From: Actinomycetota bacterium
GTDB taxonomy: Bacteria; Actinomycetota; Coriobacteriia; Anaerosomatales; PHET01
Length of the DNA: 59,740 nucleotides
Assembly (NCBI GenBank): GCA_029265315.1
Contig: JAJUJM010000012.1
Location: 1 to 59,740 of the forward strand
Reading direction: 5' to 3'
Part shown: positions 43,444-52,897 of the stretch, piece after piece
Layout of the letters: each line of letters begins with the position of its first letter
Numbering within the stretch: position 1 is the stretch's first letter
Position numbers and translations under genes: made by a program
Notes under the pieces: generated by a model
Told to the model about the DNA's origin: nothing
Databases searched by the model: none
What the model saw: the letters and a program-made list of their open reading frames with translations, nothing else

Positions 43444-43715
43444 CAGCCCCTCATCTCCTTCATCACGTGCAGGATCGTGGAGTAGATCTCGCGAAGGTTG
43501 TCGGCGAACAGCGGGCCTTCGTTACAGCTGGCGAGGTGGTTGAAGATCTCCTCCTCGCGCTTAGGATCGTAGAGGCCCCAGTGCACCTGCGGCTTGAGCT
43601 CACGGATCTTGAGCGCCATCTTCGCGCGCTCGTTGAGCAACCTGACGATCTGGCAGTCGATCTCGTCGATCCGCGAGCGGATCTCAGCGATCTCCTGGAT
43701 CTTGTCCTCGGCCAT
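43443..43715 (-). CDS. Chorismate mutase, AroQ type
   Basis: 90 aa from the ATG at 43715 (AAGGGGG upstream). Helical AroQ fold: [21 protein letters not shown], with the active-site Arg and Lys, then IRELK, and [15 protein letters not shown]. It converts chorismate to prephenate for phenylalanine and tyrosine. The stop overlaps the DAHP synthase ATG (TGATG). The pairing suggests a DAHP synthase/chorismate mutase regulatory complex. Confidence 0.92.
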   Translation of the reverse strand: MAEDKIQEIAEIRSRIDEIDCQIVRLLNERAKMALKIRELKPQVHWGLYDPKREEEIFNHLASCNEGPLFADNLREIYSTILHVMKEMRG

Positions 43716-43763
43716 GGGACGTGCCCCCTTGCAGACGGTGCGATACGGCAGCGGTCGCAAAAT

Positions 43764-43961
43764 GTGTCTTGCGATTATCGCACGGATGCATACGTACGGC
43801 AGCTCGCATCCGGTCAGGCGGCGCGAGACGGACGGCGGACGGCGGAGTTCCTGCTCAACAACGCCGTGACGGCAGCAGAGTACGACGAGGCGCTCGCGAA
43901 GGTCCGAGAGATGGGCATCGATTCCGCCTCGGTTCCGCATCAGAGGAGGCCGGCGGAGTAG
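43764..43961 (+). pseudogene. Remnant of a toxin-antitoxin antitoxin gene
   Basis: An in-frame stretch of about 65 residues ends AAEYDEALAKVREMGIDSAS then VPHQRRPAE, immediately followed by the PIN remnant. This ending is the pattern of small helical antitoxins paired with PIN toxins. The N-terminal DNA-binding part is not recognisable; a GTG at 43764 has no ribosome site. It overlaps the promoter region of the divergent aro operon. I interpret it as decayed, though a short functional protein cannot be excluded. Confidence 0.45.
43770..43782. promoter_or_regulatory. Palindrome in the chorismate mutase/DAHP synthase promoter region
   Basis: TGCGATTATCGCA: two perfect 6-bp arms around one base, 55 nt upstream of the chorismate mutase ATG. 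It could be an operator or part of a promoter. Confidence 0.3.
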
Positions 43962-44174
43962 ATGGACAGCCTGCTCCTTGAGCCTGCGGACTTGGAGATC
44001 ACCGGTGATCCGATGCTGCCGCCGAAAGACCGCCCGTTCCTGCTCGCCGCGATCACTGCACATGCCGACTGCCTGCTCACGGGCGACCTCGCGCACTTCG
44101 GTCAGCTGATGGGCATGGCGTTCCACGGCGTCACCGTGATGCTGCCGGGCGACTACCTGCGTGGGAGGCGCTGA
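43962..44174 (+). pseudogene. C-terminal half of a PIN-domain (VapC-like) toxin
   Basis: 70 aa beginning directly after the antitoxin-like stop (TAG then ATG). The sequence LPPKDRPFLLAAITAHADCL then LLTGDLAHFGQLMG matches the second half of PIN RNases, with the acidic residues in KDRP and TGD. The N-terminal half, which carries the first catalytic Asp, is missing, so it is presumably inactive. It ends 4 nt before the convergent guaA stop. Confidence 0.6.
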
Positions 44175-44178
44175 TCCC

Positions 44179-45729
44179 CTACTCCCACTCGATCGTGCCG
44201 GGGGGCTTGCTCGTGATGTCGTAGGCGACGCGGTTGATGCCGTCGACCTCGTTGATGATGCGGTTGCTCATCCTGGCAAGCAGCTCGTGGGGCAGACGCG
44301 CCCAGTCCGCGGTCATCGCGTCGGCGGAGGCCACCGCGCGGATGATGATCGGGTTCTCGTAGGTGCGCTCATCGCCCATGACGCCGACGCTCTTGATGTC
44401 CGGCAGCACAGCGAAGTACTGCCACACCTCGCGCTTGGTGTCCCACGCGCCGATCTCCTCGCGCACGATGGCGTCTGCGTGGCGCAGTTTTTCAAGCTTC
44501 TCGTGCGTGATGTCGCCGATGATGCGCACGGCCAGACCCGGCCCTGGGAACGGCTGCCGATGCACGATCTCGTCGGGAAGGCCCAGCTCGCTTCCCACCG
44601 CACGGACCTCGTCTTTGAAAAGCGCCTTCAAGGGCTCGATCAGATCGAAGTGCACGCCCTCCGGGAACGGGATGAGGTTATGGTGGCTCTTGATCTTGGC
44701 GGCGTGCTTGTTGCCGCTCTCGATGACATCGGGGTAGAGCGTCCCCTGCGCGAGCCATTTGACACCCTCGAGCTTGGTGGCCTCCTCGAAGAAGACCTTC
44801 CAGAATTCCTCGCCTATGATGCGGCGCTTCGCCTCGGGATCACTGACGCCAGCGAGCAGGCGCAGGTAGCGCTCCTCGGCCTCGACGTGGATGAGGTTCA
44901 CGTGGAAGGTGTCGCGGAACGTGTGAACGACCTGCTCGGCCTCGTTCAACCGGAGCATGCCGTGGTCGACGAAGACGCACGTGAGTTGGTCGCCGATCGC
45001 GCGGTGCAGCAGCGCCGCCACGACGCTCGAGTCCACACCGCCGGACAGGCCACAGATGACGCGGTCGCTCCCCACCTGCTCACGGACGCGCTCGACCGTC
45101 TCCTCGATGATGTTGAACATCGTCCACGTGGGCGCGATGCCTGCGATGTCATGCAGGAAGGTGCGGATGATCTGCTGGCCGTACTCCGTGTGCGCGACCT
45201 CAGGATGGAACTGCGTGGCATAGAGGTTTCGCGACGCGTCCTCCATCGCAGCGACCGCGGTCGTGGCGGTCCGGGCGGTCACGGTGAAGCCCGGCGGCGG
45301 CGTGCCCACCGAGTCCCGGTGGCTCATCCAGCACTGCGAGCGCTCGGGCAGACCCTCGAGCAGCCGGCTCGACGCGTCTAGAACCTCGAGCTCGGCGAAC
45401 CCATACTCGCCGATGTCGGTCTTCGGGATCTCGCCGCCCAGGTGCAGCGCCATCTCCTGGATGCCGTAACAGAAGCCGAGCACCGGGATGCCGAGCTCAA
45501 GTATCGCCGGGTCCATGTGCGGGGCGCCCTCGGCGTAGACGCTCGCAGGGCCGCCCGACAGGATGAGCGCGGCCGGCTTGCGGCGAGCCACCTCGTCGGC
45601 GGTGATGTCGAAGGGCACGATCTCGGAGTAGACGCGGGCCTCACGCACGCGACGCGCGATGAGCTGCGCGTACTGCGCGCCGAAGTCGAGGACGAGTACG
45701 ACCGCCTGCTCGTCGTGGTATCCCGACAC
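44179..45729 (-). CDS. guaA: GMP synthase (glutamine-hydrolysing)
   Basis: 516 aa from the GTG at 45729, which overlaps the guaB3 stop by 1 nt. The glutaminase domain (1-200) has the nucleophile in [10 protein letters not shown] and the triad partners in [11 protein letters not shown]. The ATP pyrophosphatase domain shows the PP-loop [10 protein letters not shown], and the C-terminal dimerisation domain ends with [18 protein letters not shown]. It converts XMP to GMP. The gene order guaB3-guaA puts the last two GMP steps in one transcript. Confidence 0.97.
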   Translation of the reverse strand: MSGYHDEQAVVLVLDFGAQYAQLIARRVREARVYSEIVPFDITADEVARRKPAALILSGGPASVYAEGAPHMDPAILELGIPVLGFCYGIQEMALHLGGEIPKTDIGEYGFAELEVLDASSRLLEGLPERSQCWMSHRDSVGTPPPGFTVTARTATTAVAAMEDASRNLYATQFHPEVAHTEYGQQIIRTFLHDIAGIAPTWTMFNIIEETVERVREQVGSDRVICGLSGGVDSSVVAALLHRAIGDQLTCVFVDHGMLRLNEAEQVVHTFRDTFHVNLIHVEAEERYLRLLAGVSDPEAKRRIIGEEFWKVFFEEATKLEGVKWLAQGTLYPDVIESGNKHAAKIKSHHNLIPFPEGVHFDLIEPLKALFKDEVRAVGSELGLPDEIVHRQPFPGPGLAVRIIGDITHEKLEKLRHADAIVREEIGAWDTKREVWQYFAVLPDIKSVGVMGDERTYENPIIIRAVASADAMTADWARLPHELLARMSNRIINEVDGINRVAYDITSKPPGTIEWE

Positions 45730-46904
45730 TAGCGGCCCATCCCCACGCCCTGCGTGTTCTGCAGGACCTTGCCTTCCGTCTGAAGGGCGGGGGCCACCAT
45801 GACCTCGGCCTTCTGGAAGCTCTTCAGGTTCTCGTAACCGCACGTCGCCATCGAGGTGCGCAGGCCGCCGAGCAGGTTCAGCGTGCCGTCGTTCTGGTGC
45901 GCGGGGCCCAGCAGGATCTCCTCAAGTGTACCGAGTCTGCCTGCGCGCACGCGGGTGCCGCGGGGAAGGTCGGGGTGGAAGGTGGCCATGCCCCAGTGGT
46001 AGCCGCGGCCTGGCGCCTCCTCGGCGCCCGCGAGCGGCGAGCCGATCATGCACGCGTCGGCACCGCACGCGATCGCCTTGGCGAGGTCGCCGCCGGTGCG
46101 CATACCGCCGTCGGCGATGACGTGGGCGTAGCGGCCGGTCTCCTCGAGGTAGCGGGTGCGGGCGGCAGCGGCGTCAGCGATCGCAGTGGCCTGTGGCACA
46201 CCGATGCCGAGCACGCGACGCGAGGTACACGCGTGGCCAGGGCCGACGCCCACGAGCACACCCACCGCACCGGCGCGCATCAGGTGCAACGCGCCCTGGT
46301 AGCTGCAGCAGCCACCGATGATGCACGGGACATCGAGTGACTGCACGAACGCGTTCAGGTCGAGTGGCTTGTCGAAACTCGACACGTGCTCCGCCGAGAC
46401 GACCGTGCCTTGGATGACGAGGATGTCCAAGCCACCCTCGAGCGCCGGCTCGATGAACTTCTCGACGTTCTGGGGCGTGAGCGATGCAGCGGCGATCACC
46501 CCGCCGGCCTTGATCTCGGCCACGCGCTGCTTGACGAGCTCCGGCTTCACCGGCTCGGCGGCGTACATGGCCTGCATCTTGGCCGTGGCCTCCTCCTTGT
46601 CGAAGGAGGCGATGAGGTCGAGCTGGGGGCCGGGGTCCTCGTACTTGGTCTGGATGCCCTCCAGGTTCAGCACGGCAAGGCCGCCAAGCTTGCCCATCTG
46701 AATAGCGAACGCGGGGTCCACGACGCCGTCCATCGCCGAGGCGAGCACCGGCAGCGGGAAGGTGTAGTCGCGTCCCTTGAAGTTGAAGGTCCACGAGATG
46801 TCGACGTCGCGCGGGTCGCGCGTCCTGCGGGAAGGCACGATTGCGATGTCGTCGAACCCGTAGGCGCGGCGAGCGGTCTTACCCCGTCCGATCTCGATCT
46901 CCAT
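45729..46904 (-). CDS. guaB3: GuaB3 family IMP dehydrogenase
   Basis: 391 aa from the ATG at 46904; the open frame extends further, without support. It begins with [20 protein letters not shown], has [12 protein letters not shown], and the active-site cysteine is in [33 protein letters not shown] is the phosphate site. There are no CBS domains between the barrel strands, which is the GuaB3 type found in actinobacteria and cyanobacteria. It oxidises IMP to XMP with NAD+. It is followed by guaA. Confidence 0.92.
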   Translation of the reverse strand: MEIEIGRGKTARRAYGFDDIAIVPSRRTRDPRDVDISWTFNFKGRDYTFPLPVLASAMDGVVDPAFAIQMGKLGGLAVLNLEGIQTKYEDPGPQLDLIASFDKEEATAKMQAMYAAEPVKPELVKQRVAEIKAGGVIAAASLTPQNVEKFIEPALEGGLDILVIQGTVVSAEHVSSFDKPLDLNAFVQSLDVPCIIGGCCSYQGALHLMRAGAVGVLVGVGPGHACTSRRVLGIGVPQATAIADAAAARTRYLEETGRYAHVIADGGMRTGGDLAKAIACGADACMIGSPLAGAEEAPGRGYHWGMATFHPDLPRGTRVRAGRLGTLEEILLGPAHQNDGTLNLLGGLRTSMATCGYENLKSFQKAEVMVAPALQTEGKVLQNTQGVGMGR

Positions 46905-47293
46905 GCGTCTCTCGCTTCCTTCCCTCTCAAACGTCCTCGAGGCGGCCGTCCGGCCGCTTGACACTTGGGTGATGCGGGGCTGATACGACGAGGACCAGGC
47001 CCTCTCGCCGACTTGACCGACGAAACTCAGGTCCGATGGAGTGCTGCGAGCCTCGCCCCGGATGAGCGGGCGCGCGAAGCCGCGCGAGAATCTCGCTCCC
47101 GGTGCCGACATTCTAGTGGAGCGCTCCCACCGATGGAACCGCGCAGACGCACAAAGTTCGACAGGTTTCAGGGCAGGTCGCGTCACAATCGGTGACGAGG
47201 TGGTTCTGGCGCGCCATCGCGCTACACTGATCATCGGCGCGCCTTCGTCCACGCCACGTAGCCTCGGGACACACCCGGCAGGAGGGCTTCCGC
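46905..47293. other. 389-bp divergent intergenic region, no gene seen
   Basis: It separates guaB3 (-) from the amidase (+). It contains a GCGGCC-GTCC-GGCCGC hairpin (46942-46957), a TTGACA at 46958-46963 without a good -10, and the dyad GCGAGA-A-TCTCGC (47084-47096). On the - strand a TAGAAT lies near 47113, a possible -10 for guaB3 that would give a leader of about 200 nt. On the + strand a TACACT lies near 47223, a possible -10 for the amidase. None is certain. Confidence 0.5.
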
Positions 47294-49033
47294 TTGTCCA
47301 GCACGCCTCACCTCCTTCGTCGCTCGATCGGTGCGGCCGCCCGCGTCGTTGCGCTGACCGCGGTGACACTCGTCGCGGTGGTGCCTGCTCTCCACCTGTC
47401 GGCTCCCCCGGTCGCCGGCGCACTCGAGCTTCCGCTCGTCGACCCGGTGCCCTACGCCGCACATGGCGTCTCCGCCCTCACCGCGTCCTCGCTGCCCACG
47501 ACCCCCTCGGCCTCGCCGACAGCATCACCCGACGCGACCCTCGTCGTGATCGACCCCGGCCACGGCGGACCCTTCTCCAACGCCAACGCGAACGGCCTGA
47601 AGGAGAAGAACGTCAACCTGACACTTGCGATCGCGTTGCGCGACGCGCTCGTCGCCCGCGGCTATCGCGTGCTCATGACGCGCGAGGACGACCGGGCCGT
47701 GAGGCTGGTCGACACGTTCACGTGGGCATATGACTCCCGTCGTGGATGGTGGACCTTCGCGCGCGACGGCCGCGCCAACCCGCGAGGAAGCATCCCCCGC
47801 GACGATCTGCAGGCGCGCGCCAACGTGGCCAACCTGAGTGGCGCCGACCTGTTCATCAGCGTGCACGCGAACGGATCGAAGAAACGCACCGTGCGCGGAT
47901 ACGAGACCTTCGCATCAGGCCGTGACGCACTCGGACGCTCGCTTGCGCGCATCGTCCAGAGCCGCGTCATCGCCCGGACCGGCATGGTCGACCGCCACGC
48001 CAAGACCGCCGACTTCTACGTCCTGCGCTGGACGAACAGCCCGGCGATCCTGCTTGAGGCGGGCTTCATATCGAACCCTTCGGACGCGGCGAGATTGCGC
48101 AACCCGAAGTTCCTGACCATCATCGCCGGTGCGGTGACCGACGGGGTCGATGAATGGATGGCGGGGGACCCCTACCGCGTCACCGGGTCGCGGCTGGGCG
48201 GAGGCTCGGCAAGCGAGCACGCCGCAGCCCTCTCCTCTTCGCAGTTTCCGACCGGAGCGCGTTGCGCGGTGCTCGCCAAGGCCGACGACTGGGCGAAGGT
48301 GCCCGGCGCTGCCGCTCTAGCGGCGACACTCGGAGGGCCGCTCTTGTGGACGGACCCCGACGGCACCCTCGACGCGACCGCGGCTGCCGAACTCGCGCGT
48401 CTCGCTCCCGGGCGCGTGGTGAGGCTCGATCCGATGGCATCCGGCGGCCCGAGCGCGCTCTCAGCATCGATCGCGGCGCAGATCGGCGTGGGACCCTCAG
48501 GTCACGTCTTCGTGGCGTCGACCGAGGACACGCGCGCGCTCCTGACCGCGGCAGCGGTCGCCGCCTACCGGCGCACGCCGCTCCTGCTCGCCGAGAGAGG
48601 CGCGCTGAACCCGGACGCCGCCGCGTTCCTCGCGACCAACGCTACGCGCATCCGCACGGTCGTGCTGGTGGGCGGCGAGTCCGTGCTGCCCACGGCCGTA
48701 GCGCAGGGCCAGCCATACATACGCTTCACCGGCTCCGCGTTCGCCACGCTCGCCTCTGCACTCAACTCGTGGACGTACACGGAGAGGCGCACCAACGGCA
48801 TGCGTCCCGTGGTCGCCGACCCGCGCTTCGGGCCGGAGTACCTGTCAAGCGCGGTGCGGGCCGCGCTCATTGGGCAACCGCTGCTGCCGGTAGAAGGCGG
48901 CGTGATGCCGGCTAAGACGCGCGAGTGGATCACGAACCGGCGCAGCGCCATCGCCGGCTTCGAGGTGCACGACGCCCGTGGTGCGATGCCGCGCCTCGTC
49001 GATCACCAGCTGCGCAAGGCCGACCACCCGTAG
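47294..49033 (+). CDS. N-acetylmuramoyl-L-alanine amidase with CWB2 cell-wall anchor
   Basis: 579 aa from TTG with AGGAGGG 8-10 nt upstream. A signal peptide (1-43, ending near VAGA) leads to a linker rich in Ser, Thr and Pro. Amidase_3 domain at about 82-290: zinc ligands in VIDPGHGGP, KEKNVN and SVHANGS, with the catalytic Glu in LLEAGFISNPSDA. Residues about 300-575 are cell-wall binding repeats of the CWB2 type (VLAKADDW, VVLVGGESVLP), which attach proteins to secondary cell-wall polymer. The long insert with TWAYDSRRGWW is unusual. It should be a surface enzyme that cleaves the peptide stem from muramic acid during growth or separation. Confidence 0.92.
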   Translation: MSSTPHLLRRSIGAAARVVALTAVTLVAVVPALHLSAPPVAGALELPLVDPVPYAAHGVSALTASSLPTTPSASPTASPDATLVVIDPGHGGPFSNANANGLKEKNVNLTLAIALRDALVARGYRVLMTREDDRAVRLVDTFTWAYDSRRGWWTFARDGRANPRGSIPRDDLQARANVANLSGADLFISVHANGSKKRTVRGYETFASGRDALGRSLARIVQSRVIARTGMVDRHAKTADFYVLRWTNSPAILLEAGFISNPSDAARLRNPKFLTIIAGAVTDGVDEWMAGDPYRVTGSRLGGGSASEHAAALSSSQFPTGARCAVLAKADDWAKVPGAAALAATLGGPLLWTDPDGTLDATAAAELARLAPGRVVRLDPMASGGPSALSASIAAQIGVGPSGHVFVASTEDTRALLTAAAVAAYRRTPLLLAERGALNPDAAAFLATNATRIRTVVLVGGESVLPTAVAQGQPYIRFTGSAFATLASALNSWTYTERRTNGMRPVVADPRFGPEYLSSAVRAALIGQPLLPVEGGVMPAKTREWITNRRSAIAGFEVHDARGAMPRLVDHQLRKADHP

Positions 49034-49045
49034 TGAGGGCTGACG

Positions 49046-49114
49046 CGTGCGACGTCGGCCTCACGTGCGACGTCGGCCTCACGTGCGACGTCGGCCTGAC
49101 GTGCGACGTCGGCA
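49046..49114. repeat. Tandem 18-bp repeats in a convergent intergenic region
   Basis: Nearly four copies of CGTGCGACGTCGGCCTCA, at 49046, 49064, 49082 and 49100 (the last partial, and the third with one change). They fill the 84-bp gap between the amidase and EamA genes. There are no spacers, so this is not CRISPR. The ACGT/GACGTC cores give local dyads. Confidence 0.85.
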
Positions 49115-49117
49115 GCT

Positions 49118-49957
49118 TCACGGCAGCGCGGTGAGCACGACCGCGACGAGCGCGAAGGCGATGCCGACGCGCTGCCACCCATGCAGGTGCTCGTGCAGCA
49201 GGAACCTGGCAAGGACCAGGGTCGCCACCGGATAGAGCGCCCCGAGCACCGACGCCACCGCGAGCGGGCCGAGCCTGAGCGCGATGACCTGCGCGACGTT
49301 GGCCGCTGCATCGACGATGCCGGTCGCGACGACGAGCCGCCGCGAACCGGGAGCGGGCACGATGCGGGAGCGCCGGGACACCGCAGCCGTCGCGAGCATG
49401 GCGACCGCGGCCACCCGCGCGATGCCGAGCGGCGCGAAGCCGCTCGCCGCCGTGGTCTGCGCATACGACAGGATCGAGCCGGCGAAGCCGAGTCCCGCGA
49501 GCACCCCAAGGGCCACGGCCTTGCGCCCGTTCCCGCCACCGTCCTCTTCGGCGGTCGTGCTCACGATCACCACCGCTGCGAGCGCGAGGGCGATCCCCGC
49601 AAGCGAGGTCCACGCCAGCGGCTCATCTCGCGCCAGCAGCCCCACCGCGGCAGGAACCGAGCCCGACAACGCCGAGGTCAGCGGTGCGACGAGGCTCATC
49701 CTGCCCGTCGCGAGCCCGGCGTAGAGCGCGAGCACGCCTAGGCCGCCACAAGACCCTGCGGACACACCCCACAGAAGCTGGGGGTCGGTCCATGACCGCG
49801 GCGGCAGCGCGAGCGAGACCGCGGCGAGCACCGCGAATCCCACCGCCTGCGAAGCGATGGTGACGACGAGCGCGGGATCGCGGCGGCTCGCGAAACCACC
49901 AAGAAAGTCGGCGCCGCCGAACAGCACGGCGGCCAGTGTGGCGATGAGAGCTGTCAT
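49118..49957 (-). CDS. EamA family transporter
   Basis: 279 aa with about ten hydrophobic spans in two EamA repeats. The first opens with LFGGADFLGGFASRR and the second near KAVALGVLAGLGFAGSILSY. LGALYPVATLVLARFLLHEH is the conserved C-terminal repeat segment. It is an inner-membrane permease or exporter of unknown substrate. It follows ychF after a 7-nt gap, so the two may be co-transcribed. Confidence 0.88.
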   Translation of the reverse strand: MTALIATLAAVLFGGADFLGGFASRRDPALVVTIASQAVGFAVLAAVSLALPPRSWTDPQLLWGVSAGSCGGLGVLALYAGLATGRMSLVAPLTSALSGSVPAAVGLLARDEPLAWTSLAGIALALAAVVIVSTTAEEDGGGNGRKAVALGVLAGLGFAGSILSYAQTTAASGFAPLGIARVAAVAMLATAAVSRRSRIVPAPGSRRLVVATGIVDAAANVAQVIALRLGPLAVASVLGALYPVATLVLARFLLHEHLHGWQRVGIAFALVAVVLTALP

Positions 49958-49964
49958 CGATGCC

Positions 49965-51029
49965 CTACACGTTGAACTTGAAGTGCATCACATCGCCGTC
50001 GCGCACGACGTAGTCCTTGCCCTCGAGCCTGAGCTTGCCGGCCTCGCGCGCACCCTTCTCCCCGCCCAGAGCCACGAAGTCGTCGAAGCTCACGACCTCG
50101 GCCTTGATGAAGCCGCGCTCGAAGTCGGAGTGGATGACGCCGGCCGCCTGCGGCGCTTTGGCGCCGACCGGCACCGTCCACGCGCGGACCTCCTTCTCGC
50201 CTGCCGTGAAGTAGCTCATGAGGCCGAGCAGCCGGTACGCCTCGCGGATGAGCGTGTTCAGGCCCGGCTCCTCAAGCCCGATGGACTCGAGGTACTCGGC
50301 TGCCTCATCGGCTTCGAGTTCAGCCAGATCGGCCTCGACCTTCGCGCAGATCGGGATGGGTTTCACACCGTCGATCTCGGGCAGGTCGGCGCCCACCTGG
50401 CTCTCGTCGACGTTCGCGACATAGAGCATCGGCTTCATCGTGAGCAGGTGCAGCGTGCGCATGGCCGCGCGCTCGTCATCGGTCATCTCCAGGCTGAACG
50501 CGCGGTGCCCGGCCTCGAGGTGCGCGAGCATGCGCTGAGCGAGCGCCAGACGGTCAGCTGCGGACTTGTCGCCCTTGAGCTCCTTGTTGAAACGCTGGAT
50601 GGCCTTCTCGACCGTGGCCATGTCGGCGAAGATCAGTTCGAGCTTGATCGTCTCGACATCGCTTGCAGGGTCGACCCTGCCGTCGACGTGGACGACGTCC
50701 TCGTCGGTGAAGAAGCGCACCACCTCGGCGATGGCATCCGTCTCGCGGATGTTGGCAAGGAACTGGTTGCCCAGCCCGGCACCCTCGCTCGCGCCCTTCA
50801 CCAGACCCGCGATGTCGACGAACTCGACGGTGGCCGGCAGCACGCGCTGCGGGTTGACGATCCTCGCGAGCGCATCGAGCCGCGCATCCGGGACGGGCAC
50901 GATCCCGACGTTGGGCTCGATGGTGGCGAAGGGGTAGTTGGCCGCCTCGACCTGGTTTCGCGTGAGCGCGGTGAACAGCGTCGACTTGCCCACGTTGGGA
51001 AGACCGACGATGCCGATGGAGAGGGACAC
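49965..51029 (-). CDS. ychF: Redox-regulated ATPase YchF (Obg/HflX superfamily)
   Basis: 354 aa. GTPase-like domain with G1 [12 protein letters not shown]3 [19 protein letters not shown], and the ATP-selecting ANVDES in the G4 region. A coiled-coil insert (about 130-200) and a C-terminal TGS-like domain (from [10 protein letters not shown] to [12 protein letters not shown]) complete the family layout. YchF binds ATP, associates with ribosomes and affects oxidative-stress and translation control. Confidence 0.96.
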   Translation of the reverse strand: MSLSIGIVGLPNVGKSTLFTALTRNQVEAANYPFATIEPNVGIVPVPDARLDALARIVNPQRVLPATVEFVDIAGLVKGASEGAGLGNQFLANIRETDAIAEVVRFFTDEDVVHVDGRVDPASDVETIKLELIFADMATVEKAIQRFNKELKGDKSAADRLALAQRMLAHLEAGHRAFSLEMTDDERAAMRTLHLLTMKPMLYVANVDESQVGADLPEIDGVKPIPICAKVEADLAELEADEAAEYLESIGLEEPGLNTLIREAYRLLGLMSYFTAGEKEVRAWTVPVGAKAPQAAGVIHSDFERGFIKAEVVSFDDFVALGGEKGAREAGKLRLEGKDYVVRDGDVMHFKFNV

Positions 51030-51086
51030 GGGACACGACTCCTTTTGTGCTGGTCAGGGGCGACGAATGGCCCGCAAGGGCTGCTG

Positions 51087-51092
51087 TATAGT
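51087..51092 (+). promoter_or_regulatory. -10 element giving a leaderless glycosyltransferase mRNA
   Basis: TATAGT followed by seven nucleotides and the ATG at 51100. No ribosome site is present, so the transcript probably begins at the start codon. Confidence 0.55.
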
Positions 51093-51099
51093 ACCACCC

Positions 51100-52224
51100 A
51101 TGGGCGACACCTCCCTCATCATCGCGGCATATGCGTCGATCGGCTCGGGCCACCGCATCGCGGCTGAAGCCGTGGTGCGTGAGATCGGCGTGGCCGCTGG
51201 CGACACGGTGGTCTGCGAGACCGCCGACGCGCTGGAGCTCTGCGCGCCCTTCGCGCTCCGGCTGGCCGACGGGCCGCTGGCGTCATCACCGGCCGGCCGC
51301 GGCGTGCTCGCCACAGCCCGCCCCTTGACGGCCGTGGCGTGCGCACGCTTCTCCGACATGCTTCTGGCAGCCCGTCCGGCGGCGATCGTGTGCACGCACC
51401 CCCTGCCGGCGATGCTCGCCGCCAGGCTCGTTGCGAAGGGCAAGCTCCGCACCACTGTCGTGACAGCGGCCACCGACTACGTGTGTCGCGGCATCACGCC
51501 GGTGCGCGGCGTGGCGCTTCACTGTGTGGCCGACGAGACGGCTGCCGCATCGCTCGCCGCACGCGGCGTGGACCCGAACCGCATCGCCGCGACGGGCATC
51601 CCGGTGCGCCCGCAGTTCACCATCGAGTACGACATCGCCGCTGCGCGTTCTCACTTCGAGCTGCCGGCTGAGTCCCGTGTGGTGCTCGCCGTCGTCGGCT
51701 CGACCAACCCGGCTCCGTATGCCCGCTTCAAGGAGTCGCTCGCGGTGCTGTTGCCCGCCCTCGCCTCGCTGCCGGACACCCACGTCGCCATCGTGACCGG
51801 CCAGGACCACGCCTACGCGGACGAGCTCAGGTCTCGCGTGAAGGGCTTCGGCACCACGAACGTCCATGTGTTCGAACAGGTGGAGCACATGGCGCCGCTC
51901 ATCGCCTCGGCCGACCTCGTGCTGGCCCGCCCCAGCGGCGTGATGTGCGCCGAGTGCGTCGACACGGGTGTGCCGCTCGTGCTGGTCGGTCCCGCACGTG
52001 GGCCTGAGCGAGGCAACGCGAGAAGGCTCGTCGACGCGGGAGTGGCGCTCTTCGCAGAGGACCCTCGCACGCTCGCCGAGCAGACGCGTCGGGCGATCTC
52101 GAACCCCAGACGCCTGGCTCGGATGCGCGAAGCAGCGGTCGCCGTGGCGCGTCCGTTCGCGGCCGCGGAAGTGGCGCGACTCGCCTTGGAACTCGCGGGA
52201 CTCGCCCCAAAGGACCGCGCGTGA
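51100..52224 (+). CDS. MGDG synthase/UgtP-like glycosyltransferase (GT28)
   Basis: 374 aa. The N-terminus SLIIAAYASIGSGHRIAAEA is the acceptor-side motif of monogalactosyldiacylglycerol synthases and bacterial UgtP. The C-terminal half shows VFEQVEHMAPLIASADLVLA then RPSG, the nucleotide-sugar binding region of GT28 (GT-B fold) enzymes. It should transfer a hexose to diacylglycerol or a similar lipid at the membrane surface. It starts a three-gene run; the LysE gene overlaps its stop by 4 nt. Confidence 0.85.
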   Translation: MGDTSLIIAAYASIGSGHRIAAEAVVREIGVAAGDTVVCETADALELCAPFALRLADGPLASSPAGRGVLATARPLTAVACARFSDMLLAARPAAIVCTHPLPAMLAARLVAKGKLRTTVVTAATDYVCRGITPVRGVALHCVADETAAASLAARGVDPNRIAATGIPVRPQFTIEYDIAAARSHFELPAESRVVLAVVGSTNPAPYARFKESLAVLLPALASLPDTHVAIVTGQDHAYADELRSRVKGFGTTNVHVFEQVEHMAPLIASADLVLARPSGVMCAECVDTGVPLVLVGPARGPERGNARRLVDAGVALFAEDPRTLAEQTRRAISNPRRLARMREAAVAVARPFAAAEVARLALELAGLAPKDRA

Positions 52225-52883
52225 GCGCTGCATCGCCCGGCGACATCGCCGCACTCGGCGGACAGGCCGCGGTCATCGCTCTGTCCGGCGCGATGGCGCC
52301 GGGACCGTTCCTCACGCTCACGATCTCGCGCACCGTGCGCATCGGCGCACGCAGCGCGCTCCTCATGCTGGTTGGTCACGCGATCCTCGAAGGCGCGTTG
52401 ATCATCGGCTTCTCCTTCGGCCTACAGGCGTTCCTGCGTCAGCCGATCGTGCTGCGCAGCCTGTCTTTGGCGGGCGGCGTGTTCCTGTTGTGGATGGGCG
52501 CGGACCTGCTGCGCGGCGCCTGGACCGGAAGCATCGCCAGAGACCTCGAGGTCGCCGAGTCGACGAGCCGCATGGGCCCGGTCACCGAGGGCGCACTCGT
52601 CTCGCTCTCCAACCCCTACTGGCTGCTGTGGTGGCTCACCGTCGGCGCCGCACTCGCCGCTCAGGGACTCTCGATGGGGCCGGCCGGGGTGCTCGCCTTC
52701 TACGCCGGGCACGAGCTGGGCGATGTCGCGTGGTACGCGTTCGTCATCCTCGCCATCGCCAAGGGTCGCCACCTGCTCCCGCCGCGGGTGTACCGCGGGG
52801 TGATGGCCGCGCTCGCACTGTTCCTGCTTGTGCTGGGTGTGCGCTTCGCGCTCGTCGGCGCGGGCGTGCTCGCGGCGGGATGA
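52221..52883 (+). CDS. LysE family translocator
   Basis: 220 aa from GTG, overlapping the glycosyltransferase stop (GTGA). It has six hydrophobic spans, with the LysE-typical APGPFLTLTISRTVRIGARS near the N-terminus and SLSNPYWLLWW in the middle. LysE proteins export amino acids or related small molecules. Its placement between two glycosyltransferase genes is unusual and may mean a different cargo, though that is conjecture. Confidence 0.87.
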   Translation: MSAASPGDIAALGGQAAVIALSGAMAPGPFLTLTISRTVRIGARSALLMLVGHAILEGALIIGFSFGLQAFLRQPIVLRSLSLAGGVFLLWMGADLLRGAWTGSIARDLEVAESTSRMGPVTEGALVSLSNPYWLLWWLTVGAALAAQGLSMGPAGVLAFYAGHELGDVAWYAFVILAIAKGRHLLPPRVYRGVMAALALFLLVLGVRFALVGAGVLAAG

Positions 52884-52897
52884 AGCAGGGGGCGGCC

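Noticed and set aside
44161-45381. 406-codon open frame on the + strand
   Set aside because: It is the complement of guaA, with no supporting motif or ribosome site.
46958-46986. TTGACA at 46958 as a promoter for the amidase
   Set aside because: The best -10 at the right spacing (TGATAC) is poor and the gene starts over 300 nt away. A TACACT near 47223 is a better candidate.
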